Source: Chryseobacterium foetidum (lineage in GTDB: Bacteria; Bacteroidota; Bacteroidia; Flavobacteriales; Weeksellaceae). From it: DNA of 64,000 bases. The stretch lies in assembly GCF_025457425.1 (NCBI RefSeq), contig NZ_JAMXIA010000001.1, forward strand, positions 744,001 to 808,000, given 5' to 3'. Of the stretch, positions 17,196-25,827 are shown one piece after another (position 1 is the stretch's first letter; each line of letters starts with the position of its first letter). Below the pieces are notes generated by a model that saw nothing but the letters and a program-made list of their open reading frames with translations, ran no database searches and was not told the origin of the DNA. Made by a program: the position numbers and the translations under genes.

Positions 17196-18059
17196 TCACC
17201 CCGTATACGCCTCCTCCAAATCTTTAATCACAATTTTCTGCATTTTCATCATTGCCTGAACGACTTTCTGTGCTTTTTCCGGATTTGAATCATTCATCAG
17301 TTCAATTAGTCTTTTAGGAACAATTTGCCAGCTTACACCAAACGGATCTTTCAGCCAGCCGCACATACTTTCCCTGCCTCCGTTTTGAGTTAAAGAATTC
17401 CATAGGTGGTCGGTTTCCTCCTGATTACCGGTCATCACAACGATTGAGATGCCTTCGTTGAAATCAAATTTGTGGTCGTAGGAATTGTCCATGCAGAAAA
17501 AACTGTAACCGTCGATTTCAAAATGAGCATGCTGTATATTTTCCGGAACTTCGTGATTTTCATCGCCAACGCCTTCTCCATACTTCAAAACTCCGCCGAT
17601 TTTTGAATCAGGAAAAATTTCAGTGTACAATTCCATTGCTTCTAGCGCTTTTCCGTTGTTTTGGTGGATATACATCAATGTCGGAACAATTTTCTGTTCG
17701 CCCTGTTTTTCACCTAAATAGACCTGCCACGTCACTCCATATTTATCGCGGACCCAGCCGTATTTCTTGCTCCATGCGTATTCGCCAAGCTCCATGAGAA
17801 CGATTCCGCCATTAGATAACTGATCCCAATAATTCTGAACTTCATCTTCAGTTTCACACAAAACCATAAATGAGATAGATGCATTTTTCTCGAATTGCGG
17901 ACCGCCATTCAGCAACATGAGTTTCTGTCCGAAAAGTTCAATATTTAAAACGACGGGAGTATCTGCTGTAATTTTTCCGCCAAAAACTTTGCAGTAAAAT
18001 TCTGCTGATTCTTTCGCATCTTCGTTATACCAAAGGCAAGGAAATATGTTGTTATTCAT
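17196..18059 (-). CDS. Double-domain VOC/PhnB-like protein
   Basis: 287 residues with two tandem PhnB-like (glyoxalase/VOC fold) modules. The first spans residues 1-118 and starts FPCLWYNEDAKESAEFY. The second spans about 125-240 and starts VPTLMYIHQNNGKALEAMEL. Each ends with the typical WVRDKYGVTWQV or WLKDPFGVSWQIVP. A C-terminal helix follows (AMMKMQKIVIKDLEEA). Members of this family are often annotated as 3-demethylubiquinone methyltransferase-like without evidence of that activity. The 344-bp gap before it (16852-17195) holds only decayed GAGATTT-type repeats. Confidence 0.88.
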   Translation of the reverse strand: MNNNIFPCLWYNEDAKESAEFYCKVFGGKITADTPVVLNIELFGQKLMLLNGGPQFEKNASISFMVLCETEDEVQNYWDQLSNGGIVLMELGEYAWSKKYGWVRDKYGVTWQVYLGEKQGEQKIVPTLMYIHQNNGKALEAMELYTEIFPDSKIGGVLKYGEGVGDENHEVPENIQHAHFEIDGYSFFCMDNSYDHKFDFNEGISIVVMTGNQEETDHLWNSLTQNGGRESMCGWLKDPFGVSWQIVPKRLIELMNDSNPEKAQKVVQAMMKMQKIVIKDLEEAYTG

Positions 18060-18068
18060 AATTGAAGT

Positions 18069-18305
18069 CTAAGATTTTAAAGAAACATTTTTTTCTTTAA
18101 GATGATTTTTAAGTTTTAGCATTGCATTTTTTCCGAAACCGTGCAGTTTCATAAGCTCAGATTCTGAAAAGCCGCAAAGTTTTTCCAGAGAATCTATTTT
18201 TTCTTTTGCCAATGCTCTTCTAGCAGGCATGGCAATAATTCCGTGCAAAAATGAGTTCTCCAGATTTGAACTCTCCGGATTAAAATTTTTAAGACTTTTT
18301 GCCAT
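18069..18305 (-). CDS. RNA polymerase alpha-CTD-like helix-hairpin-helix protein
   Basis: 78 residues. The C-terminal ~50 residues resemble the DNA-binding C-terminal domain of the RNA polymerase alpha subunit: PARRALAKEKIDSLEKLCGF, then SESELMKLHGFGKNAMLKLK. The helix-hairpin-helix Gly-Phe-Gly is intact. Similar standalone proteins are annotated as RpoA C-terminal domain-like. It begins 9 bp upstream of the VOC gene, so both are probably on one message. Confidence 0.82.
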   Translation of the reverse strand: MAKSLKNFNPESSNLENSFLHGIIAMPARRALAKEKIDSLEKLCGFSESELMKLHGFGKNAMLKLKNHLKEKNVSLKS

Positions 18306-18497
18306 AGTTATGAGATTAATAATGATGAAAAATTTTATTAGTTTATTAAGATCATAAGTATTAGTGAGTAGACCTTGGTAACTTTTGTTTAATGTACATC
18401 CTTCGAAAAACTCAAAGTGGTTATCTTTTATTCAAATATTTCAGACAAATCCCGCAGAGGCTCTTTACTGTCAAAACATAAGCCTGAATTTCATTAT

Positions 18498-18911
18498 TTA
18501 ATTATTTTCAACATGTTTATGAAAATTATTTAAAATCGCATACCAACCTTCACGCTGCATCTCTACAGAATTCTGAGTTTCAGGATCAAAACTGATTTTT
18601 ATTTTCGTTGTATTTTCGTCAATCTCTTCAAAAATAATTTCTACTTTCCGGCCGTCTTCCATGTGGTATTTAATTAATTGGTTTTGTTCAACTTCATCAT
18701 AAACTCCCACAAAATCAAACCCGAAACTTCCGTCCTTGGCTTCCATTCTGTTGTTGAATTTTCCACCAACCCTCAGGTCATTTTCCGATTTTGGGCATTC
18801 CCATGATTCATGTGCAAAGTTCCATTTAACAATATGTTCTGGGTCGTTGTAATAATCCCAAACTTTTTCTACAGGTGCTAAAATCGTGATGTCTATATTA
18901 ATCTGATCCAT
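18498..18911 (-). CDS. SRPBCC-family protein
   Basis: 137 residues; a single AHSA1-like domain. INIDITILAPVEKVWDYYND is the first strand and helix, IVKWNFAHESWECPK the Trp motif, and MQREGWYAILNNFHKHVE the C-terminal helix. It is closest in layout to polyketide-cyclase-like SRPBCC proteins that accompany VOC proteins in Chryseobacterium clusters. The 192-bp gap before the next gene has no visible site. Confidence 0.85.
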   Translation of the reverse strand: MDQINIDITILAPVEKVWDYYNDPEHIVKWNFAHESWECPKSENDLRVGGKFNNRMEAKDGSFGFDFVGVYDEVEQNQLIKYHMEDGRKVEIIFEEIDENTTKIKISFDPETQNSVEMQREGWYAILNNFHKHVENN

Positions 18912-18979
18912 TTGTTTCTGTTTTTTTAGTTTAAAATAAGGGCGACTTTAGCCACCCTTTTTGTTTCTTTAAATATAGT

Positions 18980-19423
18980 TTATTTTGAGCCTTCGTAGCC
19001 CTGATCTGTAGAAAAATTGATCATCCAATAGACTCCGAATTTATCCTGAAAACTTCCGAAATAATCGCCCCAAAACTGGTCTTCCAACGGCATTTCAATA
19101 TTTCCATCCTCAGATAATGCTTTGAAAATTCTATCGGCATCTTCTCTGGAATCGGGGAAAATTGAAACATAATTATTGTTTCCAACGGTTAAATTCTGTC
19201 CGAATGACGGCACAATATCCGAAGCCATCAAAAGGTCGCCACCCACAGGAAGTGCGATGTGCATCACCCGGTTCTTCTCTTCGTCTGAAAGATTTTCGGT
19301 ACCGGGAGCATTGCCCATTTTGTGGACTCCGCCCACGAACTCGCCGCCGAAAACGGATTTGTAAAATGTTAAAGCTTCTTCGGCTTTACCGTCGAAATTG
19401 AGGTAGGGATTTAATTTAGGCAT
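18980..19423 (-). CDS. VOC/PhnB-like protein
   Basis: 147 residues, one PhnB-like module (LNPYLNFDGKAEEALTFYKS; then FWGDYFGSFQDKFGVYWMIN at the end). HIALPVGGDLLMASDIVP carries a conserved His of this subfamily. It is likely a metal- or ligand-binding fold of the glyoxalase/bleomycin-resistance superfamily without a known substrate. Flanking DNA contains GGGATGC-type 7-bp repeats at 19436-19500. Confidence 0.87.
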   Translation of the reverse strand: MPKLNPYLNFDGKAEEALTFYKSVFGGEFVGGVHKMGNAPGTENLSDEEKNRVMHIALPVGGDLLMASDIVPSFGQNLTVGNNNYVSIFPDSREDADRIFKALSEDGNIEMPLEDQFWGDYFGSFQDKFGVYWMINFSTDQGYEGSK

Positions 19424-19435
19424 AATTTTAATTTT

Positions 19436-19500
19436 TAGGTTAAGGTTTAAGATTTAAGGTTCGGGATGCGGGATGCGGGATTTCGGATCTAGGTTTTAGA
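19436..19500. repeat. 7-bp tandem repeat (GGGATGC/GATTTAAG family)
   Basis: Imperfect heptamers (GGTTTAA, GATTTAA, GGGATGC, GGGATTT) fill the intergenic space upstream of the VOC gene. Confidence 0.6.
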
Positions 19501-19573
19501 CCTAACATTTTATCAGAAAATAATTTTTAATCCGAAATCTCGAAACACGAAACACGTATCCCGAAAACCAGAA

Positions 19574-20098
19574 TTAATATTTCATGTTTTCATCAAAGTC
19601 GTATTTCATTCCTTCGTAATTGAAAATTCTGCGCATCAAACCGATTTGTCCGGAAAGATAATCTTCGCGACCGATGCACATTCCCACAAAATTGAGAACG
19701 TTTTCGGGAAAGAAATCGATGTTCATTCCCATTGGAAAGTCTTTGTCTAAATCTTCATCGCTTGTCTCCAGTAATTTATTGTACAACAATGGCGAAATGT
19801 GATGAAAACTTTTTTTGAGCTGCTCCAAAGTCGGATATTTAAAACTTTCGTCCAAAGCTTTTCCTTCAGCGAAATATTCTTTGAACTCAAATTTTTCTTC
19901 CAGTCCGAGCACATTTCCCATGGCGTAGCGCATGTCGAGCCAATTTCCGACCATCCAGATGATGTGGTTGGTGCGTCCTTCTATTCTTTTCAAAGCATCT
20001 TCTTCAGAAATTCCGTCGAGAACCATCAGAAAATTCTGACTGTGACCGCGGAATGCAGGAATGATGATGTCTAATTTTTGTGATTTTGGTTGGTCCAT
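19574..20098 (-). CDS. DinB-like helical-bundle protein
   Basis: 174 residues from the ATG at 20098 (MDQPKSQK). The pattern fits the DinB/YfiT four-helix bundle: AFRGHSQNFLMVLDGISEED, NHIIWMVGNWLDMRYAMGN (the first metal-site His in NHI), and a C-terminal GREDYLSGQIGLMRR with the last helix. The open frame extends upstream to 20230 only because 7-bp repeats there encode a spurious QISNLKS pattern. Metal-dependent thiol transfer is a family role, unproven here. Confidence 0.75.
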   Translation of the reverse strand: MDQPKSQKLDIIIPAFRGHSQNFLMVLDGISEEDALKRIEGRTNHIIWMVGNWLDMRYAMGNVLGLEEKFEFKEYFAEGKALDESFKYPTLEQLKKSFHHISPLLYNKLLETSDEDLDKDFPMGMNIDFFPENVLNFVGMCIGREDYLSGQIGLMRRIFNYEGMKYDFDENMKY

Positions 20099-20100
20099 AA

Positions 20101-20232
20101 ATATTTGAGATTTGAGGTTTGATATTTGAGATTTTTGTGTTCCTACAGATTGCACAGATTTACACAGATGATTGTAGGAATTAATTTGAAATTTGAGGTT
20201 TGTATTCGCACAGATTTCACAGATCTGCACGG
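20101..20232. repeat. GAGATTT-type repeats and duplicated short segments
   Basis: Runs of TTTGAGATTTGAG-like heptamers, plus two partly matching phrases containing ACAGATT and CACAGAT (20145-20175 and 20208-20240). Upstream of the DinB-like gene, these create a false reading-frame extension. Confidence 0.6.
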
Positions 20233-20361
20233 ATGATTATGATTATTAATTGTGGTATTCCTGAATAATTTTAAACTTTATCTCACGCAGATTTTACGGA
20301 TTGAGCAGATGTTTTTCACATTTAAATCTTTTGTATCAGCTCGATCTGCGGGAGTTAGAAT

Positions 20362-20769
20362 TTACTCTGTCGGCATCTGAGACATATCTGCAAAAGTGAC
20401 GTTCCAGCCGTGACCGTTGATGTCCCAGAACGAGTTTTGATACATCCAGCCATAATCCTGCGGTTCTTCATGTTGTGTTGCGCCATTTGCCACTGCGGTG
20501 TTGACAATCTGATCAACTTCCTCACGGGAATCCATGCCGAGTGCTACCAAAACCTGCGTGGTGTCGCCCTTGGGAACGGGTCTTTCGGAAAACGTCATAA
20601 AATATTCTTCGGTAATGAACATTACGCAGATATTTTCGCCCAAAATAAAACATACCGCCTTTTCATCTGAAATATTTTCATTCACCGGAAAACCCAGATT
20701 CGTCCAGAATTCCTTTGTTTTCGGAATATCTTTTACCGGAAGATTCACATAAATTTGATTGATTTTCAT
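20362..20769 (-). CDS. VOC-family protein (tandem paralogue 1)
   Basis: 135 residues in one glyoxalase/bleomycin-resistance domain. It starts INQIYVNLPVKDIPKTKEFW and ends with WDINGHGWNVTFADMSQMP. It is a clear paralogue of the gene 29 bp upstream (20799), sharing VNLPVKD, KTxEFWTxLGF, DEKAxC and DHGWMYQ/DYGWMYQ. Tandem duplication is the simplest explanation. The substrate is unknown. Confidence 0.88.
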   Translation of the reverse strand: MKINQIYVNLPVKDIPKTKEFWTNLGFPVNENISDEKAVCFILGENICVMFITEEYFMTFSERPVPKGDTTQVLVALGMDSREEVDQIVNTAVANGATQHEEPQDYGWMYQNSFWDINGHGWNVTFADMSQMPTE

Positions 20770-20798
20770 TTTATTTAAATTTATAGTTGTTTAAAATT

Positions 20799-21209
20799 TT
20801 ATTCTGAAGGAATCTGAGAAACATCTCCGTGCATCACTTCCCACTGATGACCATCGGGATCTGCAAATGCCCACTGATACATCCAGCCGTGGTCCCGTGG
20901 TTCACTGTATTCAGAACCTCCGTTTTCCACGGCAGTTTTCACCATTTCATCTACTTCGGAACGGCTTTTAACACCGATTGCCAAAAGAGTCTGCGTGGTT
21001 TGTCTGTTTGCAACAGGTCGGTCGGTAAAAGTTTTGAAGAAATCTTCATGCAGAAACATGGTGTAAATATGATCTGTTTTCATAATGACACAGATTGCTT
21101 TTTCATCTGAAAACTGTTCGTTAATCGAAAAGCCCAGCTTCGTCCAGAATTCTCTGGTTTTCTGAACATCCTTTACGGGAAGGTTGACATAAATATCTGT
21201 GATTTCCAT
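20799..21209 (-). CDS. VOC-family protein (tandem paralogue 2)
   Basis: 136 residues, the same fold as its downstream paralogue. ITDIYVNLPVKDVQKTREFW opens the domain and WAFADPDGHQWEVMHGDVSQ closes it. Here the C-terminal motif carries DPDGHQWE, the common metal-site Glu pattern, whereas the paralogue has DINGHGWN, so the two have diverged at the binding site. A good -7 element lies 28 nt upstream of the start. Confidence 0.88.
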   Translation of the reverse strand: MEITDIYVNLPVKDVQKTREFWTKLGFSINEQFSDEKAICVIMKTDHIYTMFLHEDFFKTFTDRPVANRQTTQTLLAIGVKSRSEVDEMVKTAVENGGSEYSEPRDHGWMYQWAFADPDGHQWEVMHGDVSQIPSE

Positions 21210-21237
21210 TTGTAATTTTTAGTGTTAAATTTTAAAC

Positions 21238-21245
21238 CAAAATTA
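21238..21245 (-). promoter_or_regulatory. -7 element (TAATTTTG) before the VOC pair
   Basis: The reverse strand reads TAATTTTG, 28 nt before the ATG at 21209. It fits the TAnnTTTG consensus. Confidence 0.5.
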
Positions 21246-21284
21246 GCAAGTCGGAGTGGAAATCTACTTGCCATAAGACAAGAT

Positions 21285-21875
21285 TTAAACTTTTCTGGGA
21301 TGCGAAACCAATTCTTTGCGGATTCTGCTTAATGAAGTGTCTGTGACACCCAAGTAGGAAGCGATTTGCTTTAAAGGTGCGAACTGTACCACCTGCGGTT
21401 TCTGTTCTAAAAGATTGAGATATCTTTTCGTTGCTGAAAGCGTAAACATCTCCACGGAACGTTGTTTATAGGCAAAAAGTTCGTTAGACATCCATGCCCT
21501 GCCCCATTCACTGAGGTTTTGTATTTTGTGGTAAAGTTCCTGAAATGTATCGAAGTCAATTTTTAAGCACTCACAATCTGTGATGCAGACGATATTTTCC
21601 TGTGTGGGAATTCTCTGAAATAATGATGAAACTTCAATAATGATTTCATTTTCAACAAAAAAATGTGTGGTCACATCATTTCCGTTAAAATCGGTGACAA
21701 ATGATCTTGCCAGACCTTTTTCCAAAATAAAATATTCATTGGCCGTCTTGCCTTCCTGCAAAATAAAATCTCCCTTTTGAAAAACCACTTTTTCGTGAGC
21801 CTGAAAGATTTCTGCAAGCTCTTCTTCGAAAAAAAACGGAAAATCTGAGTATACTTCAAAGGCTTTGCTGGTCAT
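21285..21875 (-). CDS. Crp/Fnr-family transcriptional regulator
   Basis: 196 residues. An N-terminal cyclic-nucleotide-binding beta roll spans about residues 20-115 (VVFQKGDFILQEGKTANEYF). A short C-terminal domain follows with the helix-turn-helix PLKQIASYLGVTDTSLSRIR. Typical flavobacterial members like this do not carry all cAMP-contacting residues, so the signal is open. It stands at the head of the 14.9-21.9 kb cluster of VOC, SRPBCC, DinB-like and SDR genes on the same strand and may control them. Confidence 0.9.
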   Translation of the reverse strand: MTSKAFEVYSDFPFFFEEELAEIFQAHEKVVFQKGDFILQEGKTANEYFILEKGLARSFVTDFNGNDVTTHFFVENEIIIEVSSLFQRIPTQENIVCITDCECLKIDFDTFQELYHKIQNLSEWGRAWMSNELFAYKQRSVEMFTLSATKRYLNLLEQKPQVVQFAPLKQIASYLGVTDTSLSRIRKELVSHPRKV

Positions 21876-21990
21876 GAATTTCTTGTTTGTGTTCAGGTTT
21901 TAAATTTAAAATTTTTATTTGGAATATTGGAGAGAAAATTTTCAGATCAGAACATCAGAGTTTTAAACAAAAAAAAATCGCTTCTAACAT

Positions 21991-22066
21991 AAACGCTTCG
22001 ACAGGCTCAGCGTGACAGTGCATAAAACAAGTATCGATTGATTTGTCAGGCTGAACTTGTAAAAGC
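21991..22066. repeat. REP-like imperfect palindrome
   Basis: CTTCGACAGGCTCAGCGTGACA pairs loosely with TTTGTCAGGCTGAACTTGT 20 bp later. The sequence CTTCGACAGGCTCAG also recurs in inverted form at 14690-14704. It sits between the Crp-like gene and the DUF763 gene. Confidence 0.55.
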
Positions 22067-22092
22067 CCTTATTTTGTTTATTTATTACAAGT

Positions 22093-23304
22093 TTAAAACA
22101 AAGAAAGCTGAATCGGTTTGGAAAGAGCGGGTTTTTCAGCGTCGCCAAAGACGGTTTTTCCGCCGAAGCGCCATGAATTCTGCCTTTCTTCTTCAATCAC
22201 ATCATTAATATCGAAGTCAGGCGTGAAATTTTTCTCAGCCTCCGAAATGATTGTATGAAGCTTATTAATAGACTGCAATTTATCTGAATTTCCAAGTTTT
22301 GATTTTTCAATTCCCTTCTGTAAAATAGAAATTGTTTCATCATAAACATTGATTGGCACAGGAAACGGATGCCCGTCTTTCCCACCATTGGCAAAGGAAA
22401 ATCTCGCCGGATCTCTGAATCTCGAAGGCGCACCGTGAATGACTTCACTTACCAAAGCCAGACTTTGCAATGTTCGTGGGCCGACTCCTTTTAGCAAAAG
22501 TAATTCTTCAAAATTCTCAGGCTGATTTTCTCTGGTCATGTACAACAACGTTCCAAGCTTTTTTAAATCAACATCTGACGTGCGAACGTCATGATGGGCA
22601 GGCAAAATCAAATTAGCAAAATCCTGCATGATTTTTTCTGAGTTGGTATGAGAAATTTCTAAAATTCCCTTTCGGCTGTCTGCGGCTTCATGGGCAGTTA
22701 AATTCAGAATATTTCCACGATTGATGCCCTGAATTCCTTTGTGTGGTTCATCGACAAAGGATTCCATGTTTTCTGAATGCCAGTGATAACGGCGAGCTGT
22801 TCCGTCAGCATCGTTCATTCCCTGTTGCACGACAGACCAATTTCCTTCATCGGACAAAATAAAATTGTGGAGATACAATTGATACCCATCCTGAATCGCC
22901 GTGTTATCAACCTTTGCGGAGAGTTTGCTGGCGCGAACAAATTCATTTCCATTCAATCCGGTTTTATCAGCAATAAGTAAAAGTTCGTTTGGAGTTTCTT
23001 TTGAAAATCTTCCCTTTCCGCCACAGATATAAATTCCGAGCTCTTTAGAATTGGGATTGATGGAACGTTTTAAAGCGCCCATAACGGAAGTTGTAATTCC
23101 TGAAGAGTGCCAATCCATTCCCATCACAGCACCAAAACTCTGAAACCAAAACGGATCTGCCAATCTGCGGAGAACTTCGTTTTTTCCGTAATCGGCCAAC
23201 ATCACTTCAACGATTGAAAGTCCGAGTGTCGCCATTCTTTCATAGAGCCAAGGCGGGACTTTGCCGTAGTGAAGAGGTAATGTTGCAGTTCCGGAGCGTT
23301 TCAT
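22093..23304 (-). CDS. DUF763-domain protein
   Basis: About 403 residues. The N-terminus RSGTATLPLHYGKVPPWLYE, then the ADPFWFQSFGAVMGMDWHSS region, is diagnostic of the DUF763 family. The centre has GTARRYHWHSENMESFVDEP, and LLLKGVGPRTLQSLALVSEV resembles a helix-hairpin-helix of base-excision enzymes. Function is not established, though the helix-hairpin-helix suggests a DNA or nucleotide role. The ATG at 23304 gives the family start; an upstream in-frame Met comes from the repeated TGATTGATGATTGATG tract. Confidence 0.88.
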   Translation of the reverse strand: MKRSGTATLPLHYGKVPPWLYERMATLGLSIVEVMLADYGKNEVLRRLADPFWFQSFGAVMGMDWHSSGITTSVMGALKRSINPNSKELGIYICGGKGRFSKETPNELLLIADKTGLNGNEFVRASKLSAKVDNTAIQDGYQLYLHNFILSDEGNWSVVQQGMNDADGTARRYHWHSENMESFVDEPHKGIQGINRGNILNLTAHEAADSRKGILEISHTNSEKIMQDFANLILPAHHDVRTSDVDLKKLGTLLYMTRENQPENFEELLLLKGVGPRTLQSLALVSEVIHGAPSRFRDPARFSFANGGKDGHPFPVPINVYDETISILQKGIEKSKLGNSDKLQSINKLHTIISEAEKNFTPDFDINDVIEEERQNSWRFGGKTVFGDAEKPALSKPIQLSLF

Positions 23305-23328
23305 ATTTGATGATTGATGATTGATGTA

Positions 23329-23336
23329 CAAAATTA
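23329..23336 (-). promoter_or_regulatory. -7 element (TAATTTTG) of the DUF763 gene
   Basis: The reverse strand reads TAATTTTG. It overlaps the last bases of the terminator hairpin of the preceding tpx gene (23334-23368). Confidence 0.5.
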
Positions 23337-23368
23337 AAGCCTTACGAAAGAAATTCAGAAGGCTTTAA
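23334..23368 (-). terminator. Probable terminator of tpx
   Basis: The stem TTAAAGCCTT (23334-23343) pairs with AAGGCTTTAA (23359-23368). On the minus strand it is followed by a short TTTT. It lies about 130 bp past the tpx stop. Confidence 0.55.
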
Positions 23369-23498
23369 ACATATTTTTTAAATTTTTAATGTTTTACTAT
23401 TCTTGTACATTTAGATTTTAAGATTATCATAAGGTCTGAAATATCAACAAAGTCTGCAAAAGCAATTTTCAGAATAACTTACGACTGAAAAATATTCA

Positions 23499-23996
23499 TT
23501 ATTTCAAAGCCGCTACAGCCGCTTCATAGTTCGGCTCCTGCCCGATTTCGGGAACCTGCTCTGTGTAGATTACTTTTGTATCTTCATCCAAAACCACAAC
23601 GGCTCTGCTCAAAAGTCCTTTCATCGGAGAATCTGTAAGGGTAACTCCGTAATCTTCGCCAAAATTACCTCTGAAATCAGATAATGTTTCAACATTTTTC
23701 AAACCTTCAGCTGCACAGAATCTCGACAATGCGAAAGGCAAATCTCTTGAAACGTTGATGACAACTGTATTCTCGAGTGCTGAAGCTTCTTCATTAAATT
23801 TTCTTGCGGAAGCCGCACAAATTCCTGTATCGATGCTTGGGAAGATGTTTAAAACAACTCTCTTTCCTGTGTAATCTGCAAGATGTTTTTCAGATAAATC
23901 TCCGGCAACCATGGTGAATTCCTGAGCCTGATTTCCTACCTCGGGAAGATTTCCTATTGTGTTTATCGGGTTTCCTTTAAATGTAATTGTAGACAT
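23499..23996 (-). CDS. tpx: Thiol peroxidase (atypical 2-Cys peroxiredoxin)
   Basis: 165 residues, the exact family length. The peroxidatic Cys is in [16 protein letters not shown] near residue 60 and the resolving Cys in [13 protein letters not shown] near residue 94. It reduces alkyl hydroperoxides and H2O2 in the cytoplasm using thioredoxin. It is monocistronic, with a consensus -7 element 24 nt upstream of its start and a hairpin downstream. Confidence 0.95.
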   Translation of the reverse strand: MSTITFKGNPINTIGNLPEVGNQAQEFTMVAGDLSEKHLADYTGKRVVLNIFPSIDTGICAASARKFNEEASALENTVVINVSRDLPFALSRFCAAEGLKNVETLSDFRGNFGEDYGVTLTDSPMKGLLSRAVVVLDEDTKVIYTEQVPEIGQEPNYEAAVAALK

Positions 23997-24020
23997 AAAT
24001 TTATTTTTTTAATGTTACTT

Positions 24021-24028
24021 CAAATTTA
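24021..24028 (-). promoter_or_regulatory. -7 element (TAAATTTG) of tpx
   Basis: The reverse strand reads TAAATTTG, 24 nt before the ATG at 23996. Confidence 0.55.
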
Positions 24029-24198
24029 GTCAAATCATAAAATATCTGCTTTCTGAGAAAGGTTAAATAATTCTTAAAATATCATCCGGTAAATTCCTTT
24101 TAAATATAAATCAAATCAGTTAAAACGGAAGTTTTTAAATCAAAAATTTCCACCTAACTTTAATGTTTCAAAATCCAAAACTATTAAATCAAAAATTT

Positions 24199-25827
24199 AT
24201 GAATTCAGAAAACACATCACCATTCGGAAAGATTTTTAAAGGCGAAAACGATATTCCCGAAGAATTTAAAATAAAAGAAATCCATCAGCGAGAATACCTT
24301 CTCAATGGTGAACTCATCCCATGGAACGGCGAGACAACGGATATTTATTCTCCTGTTTGCATTCGCACAGAAAATGGTTTACAAAGAAAACTTTTGGGAA
24401 GCATCCCAAATATTGGTGTAAAAGAAGCAATGGAGGTTCTTGATGCCTCAGTAAAAGCCTATGACAACGGCTTTGGCGAATGGCCAACCATGACCGTAGA
24501 AGGACGAATAAAATGTATGCAGAAATTTGTGTATCTGATGATTAAGCAGCGTGATTTGATTATTAAATTACTCATGTGGGAAATCGGAAAAACGCTTCCG
24601 GATTCCACAAAAGAGTTTGACAGAACTGTAGATTATATCAACCAAACCATCGACGCACTCAAAGATCTCGACCGTGAATCTTCCCGTTTTCAGCAGGCTG
24701 AGGGAACGATTGCCCAGATCAGGAGAGCGGCACTCGGTGTGGTTCTGAGCATGGGACCTTTCAATTATCCTTTAAATGAAATTTTCACCACTTTGATTCC
24801 TGCATTGATTATGGGAAATACGATTTTGTTTAAACTTCCGAAACATGGCGTTTTAGCACATTATCCATTATTGAATGCTTTCAAAGAAGCTTTCCCGAAA
24901 GGAACTGTAAATACTTTATACGGCAAAGGTTCAGAAATCATTACCCCAATAATGGAAAGCGGAAAAGTGAATGTTCTTGCCTTCATTGGATCGAGTAAAG
25001 TTGCCAACGGACTGAAAAAACTGCATCCAAAAGTCAACCGTTTGAGAGCAATTTTAAGTTTAGATGCAAAAAACGCAGCGATTGTCACTAAAAATGCAGA
25101 TCTGGATGTCGCAGTGAGCGAATGTCTTTTGGGCGCTCTATCTTTTAACGGACAGAGATGTACAGCTTTAAAATTGATTTTCGTTCAGAATGACGTTGCT
25201 GATGAATTTACACAAAAATTGAGCAAAGCCGTCAGCGAAATGAAAGCTGGTTTGCCATGGGAAAACGATGTAAAAATCACGCCACTTCCAGAAGTAAACA
25301 AGCCTGATTATCTTAAAGAATGCCTTGAAGACGCTCAAAATAAAGGTGCAAAAATTTTAAATGAAAACGGTGGTTTTACCGAGGAATCTTTTGTTTTTCC
25401 TTCCGTAGTTTTTCCTGTAAATTCAGATATGAAACTGTACCACGAAGAACAGTTTGGGCCGATTATCCCAGTGGTTCCATTTGAAAATATTGATGAACCA
25501 ATTGAATATCAAGTCAATGCATCGCACGGAATGCAGGTGAGTATTTTCAGCGAAGATCCTTTGGAAGTTTCAAAACTGATAGATTCTTTCGTCAATCTGG
25601 TAAGCAGAGTGAATATCAACTGCCAGTCTCAGCGTGGTCCGGATGTTTTTCCGTTTACAGGAAGAAAAGACAGTGCTGAAGGTACCTTGTCGGTTTTTGA
25701 TGCACTGCGTTCGTTCTCAATTCGCTCATTGGTTGCTGCAAAAGCTACAGATTCAAACAAAAATCTTTTGAATACGATTGTGAGAGATCATGATTCTAAT
25801 TTTTTGAGTACGGATTATTTGTTTTAA
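24199..25827 (+). CDS. Aldehyde dehydrogenase, GapN-like, with altered ELGGK motif
   Basis: 542 residues from the ATG at 24199. The NAD(P) region has VVLSMGPFNYPLNE and LFKLPKHG. The active-site loop FNGQRCTALK places the nucleophile at about Cys321. The usual ELGGK motif, which carries the general-base Glu, reads LSLDAKN here (about residues 286-291), with no Glu at the normal position. Overall similarity suggests non-phosphorylating glyceraldehyde-3-phosphate dehydrogenase, but the substrate is uncertain. An upstream ATG at 24163 would add 12 residues; it directly follows a promoter-like TAACTTTA and is disfavoured. Confidence 0.8.
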   Translation: MNSENTSPFGKIFKGENDIPEEFKIKEIHQREYLLNGELIPWNGETTDIYSPVCIRTENGLQRKLLGSIPNIGVKEAMEVLDASVKAYDNGFGEWPTMTVEGRIKCMQKFVYLMIKQRDLIIKLLMWEIGKTLPDSTKEFDRTVDYINQTIDALKDLDRESSRFQQAEGTIAQIRRAALGVVLSMGPFNYPLNEIFTTLIPALIMGNTILFKLPKHGVLAHYPLLNAFKEAFPKGTVNTLYGKGSEIITPIMESGKVNVLAFIGSSKVANGLKKLHPKVNRLRAILSLDAKNAAIVTKNADLDVAVSECLLGALSFNGQRCTALKLIFVQNDVADEFTQKLSKAVSEMKAGLPWENDVKITPLPEVNKPDYLKECLEDAQNKGAKILNENGGFTEESFVFPSVVFPVNSDMKLYHEEQFGPIIPVVPFENIDEPIEYQVNASHGMQVSIFSEDPLEVSKLIDSFVNLVSRVNINCQSQRGPDVFPFTGRKDSAEGTLSVFDALRSFSIRSLVAAKATDSNKNLLNTIVRDHDSNFLSTDYLF

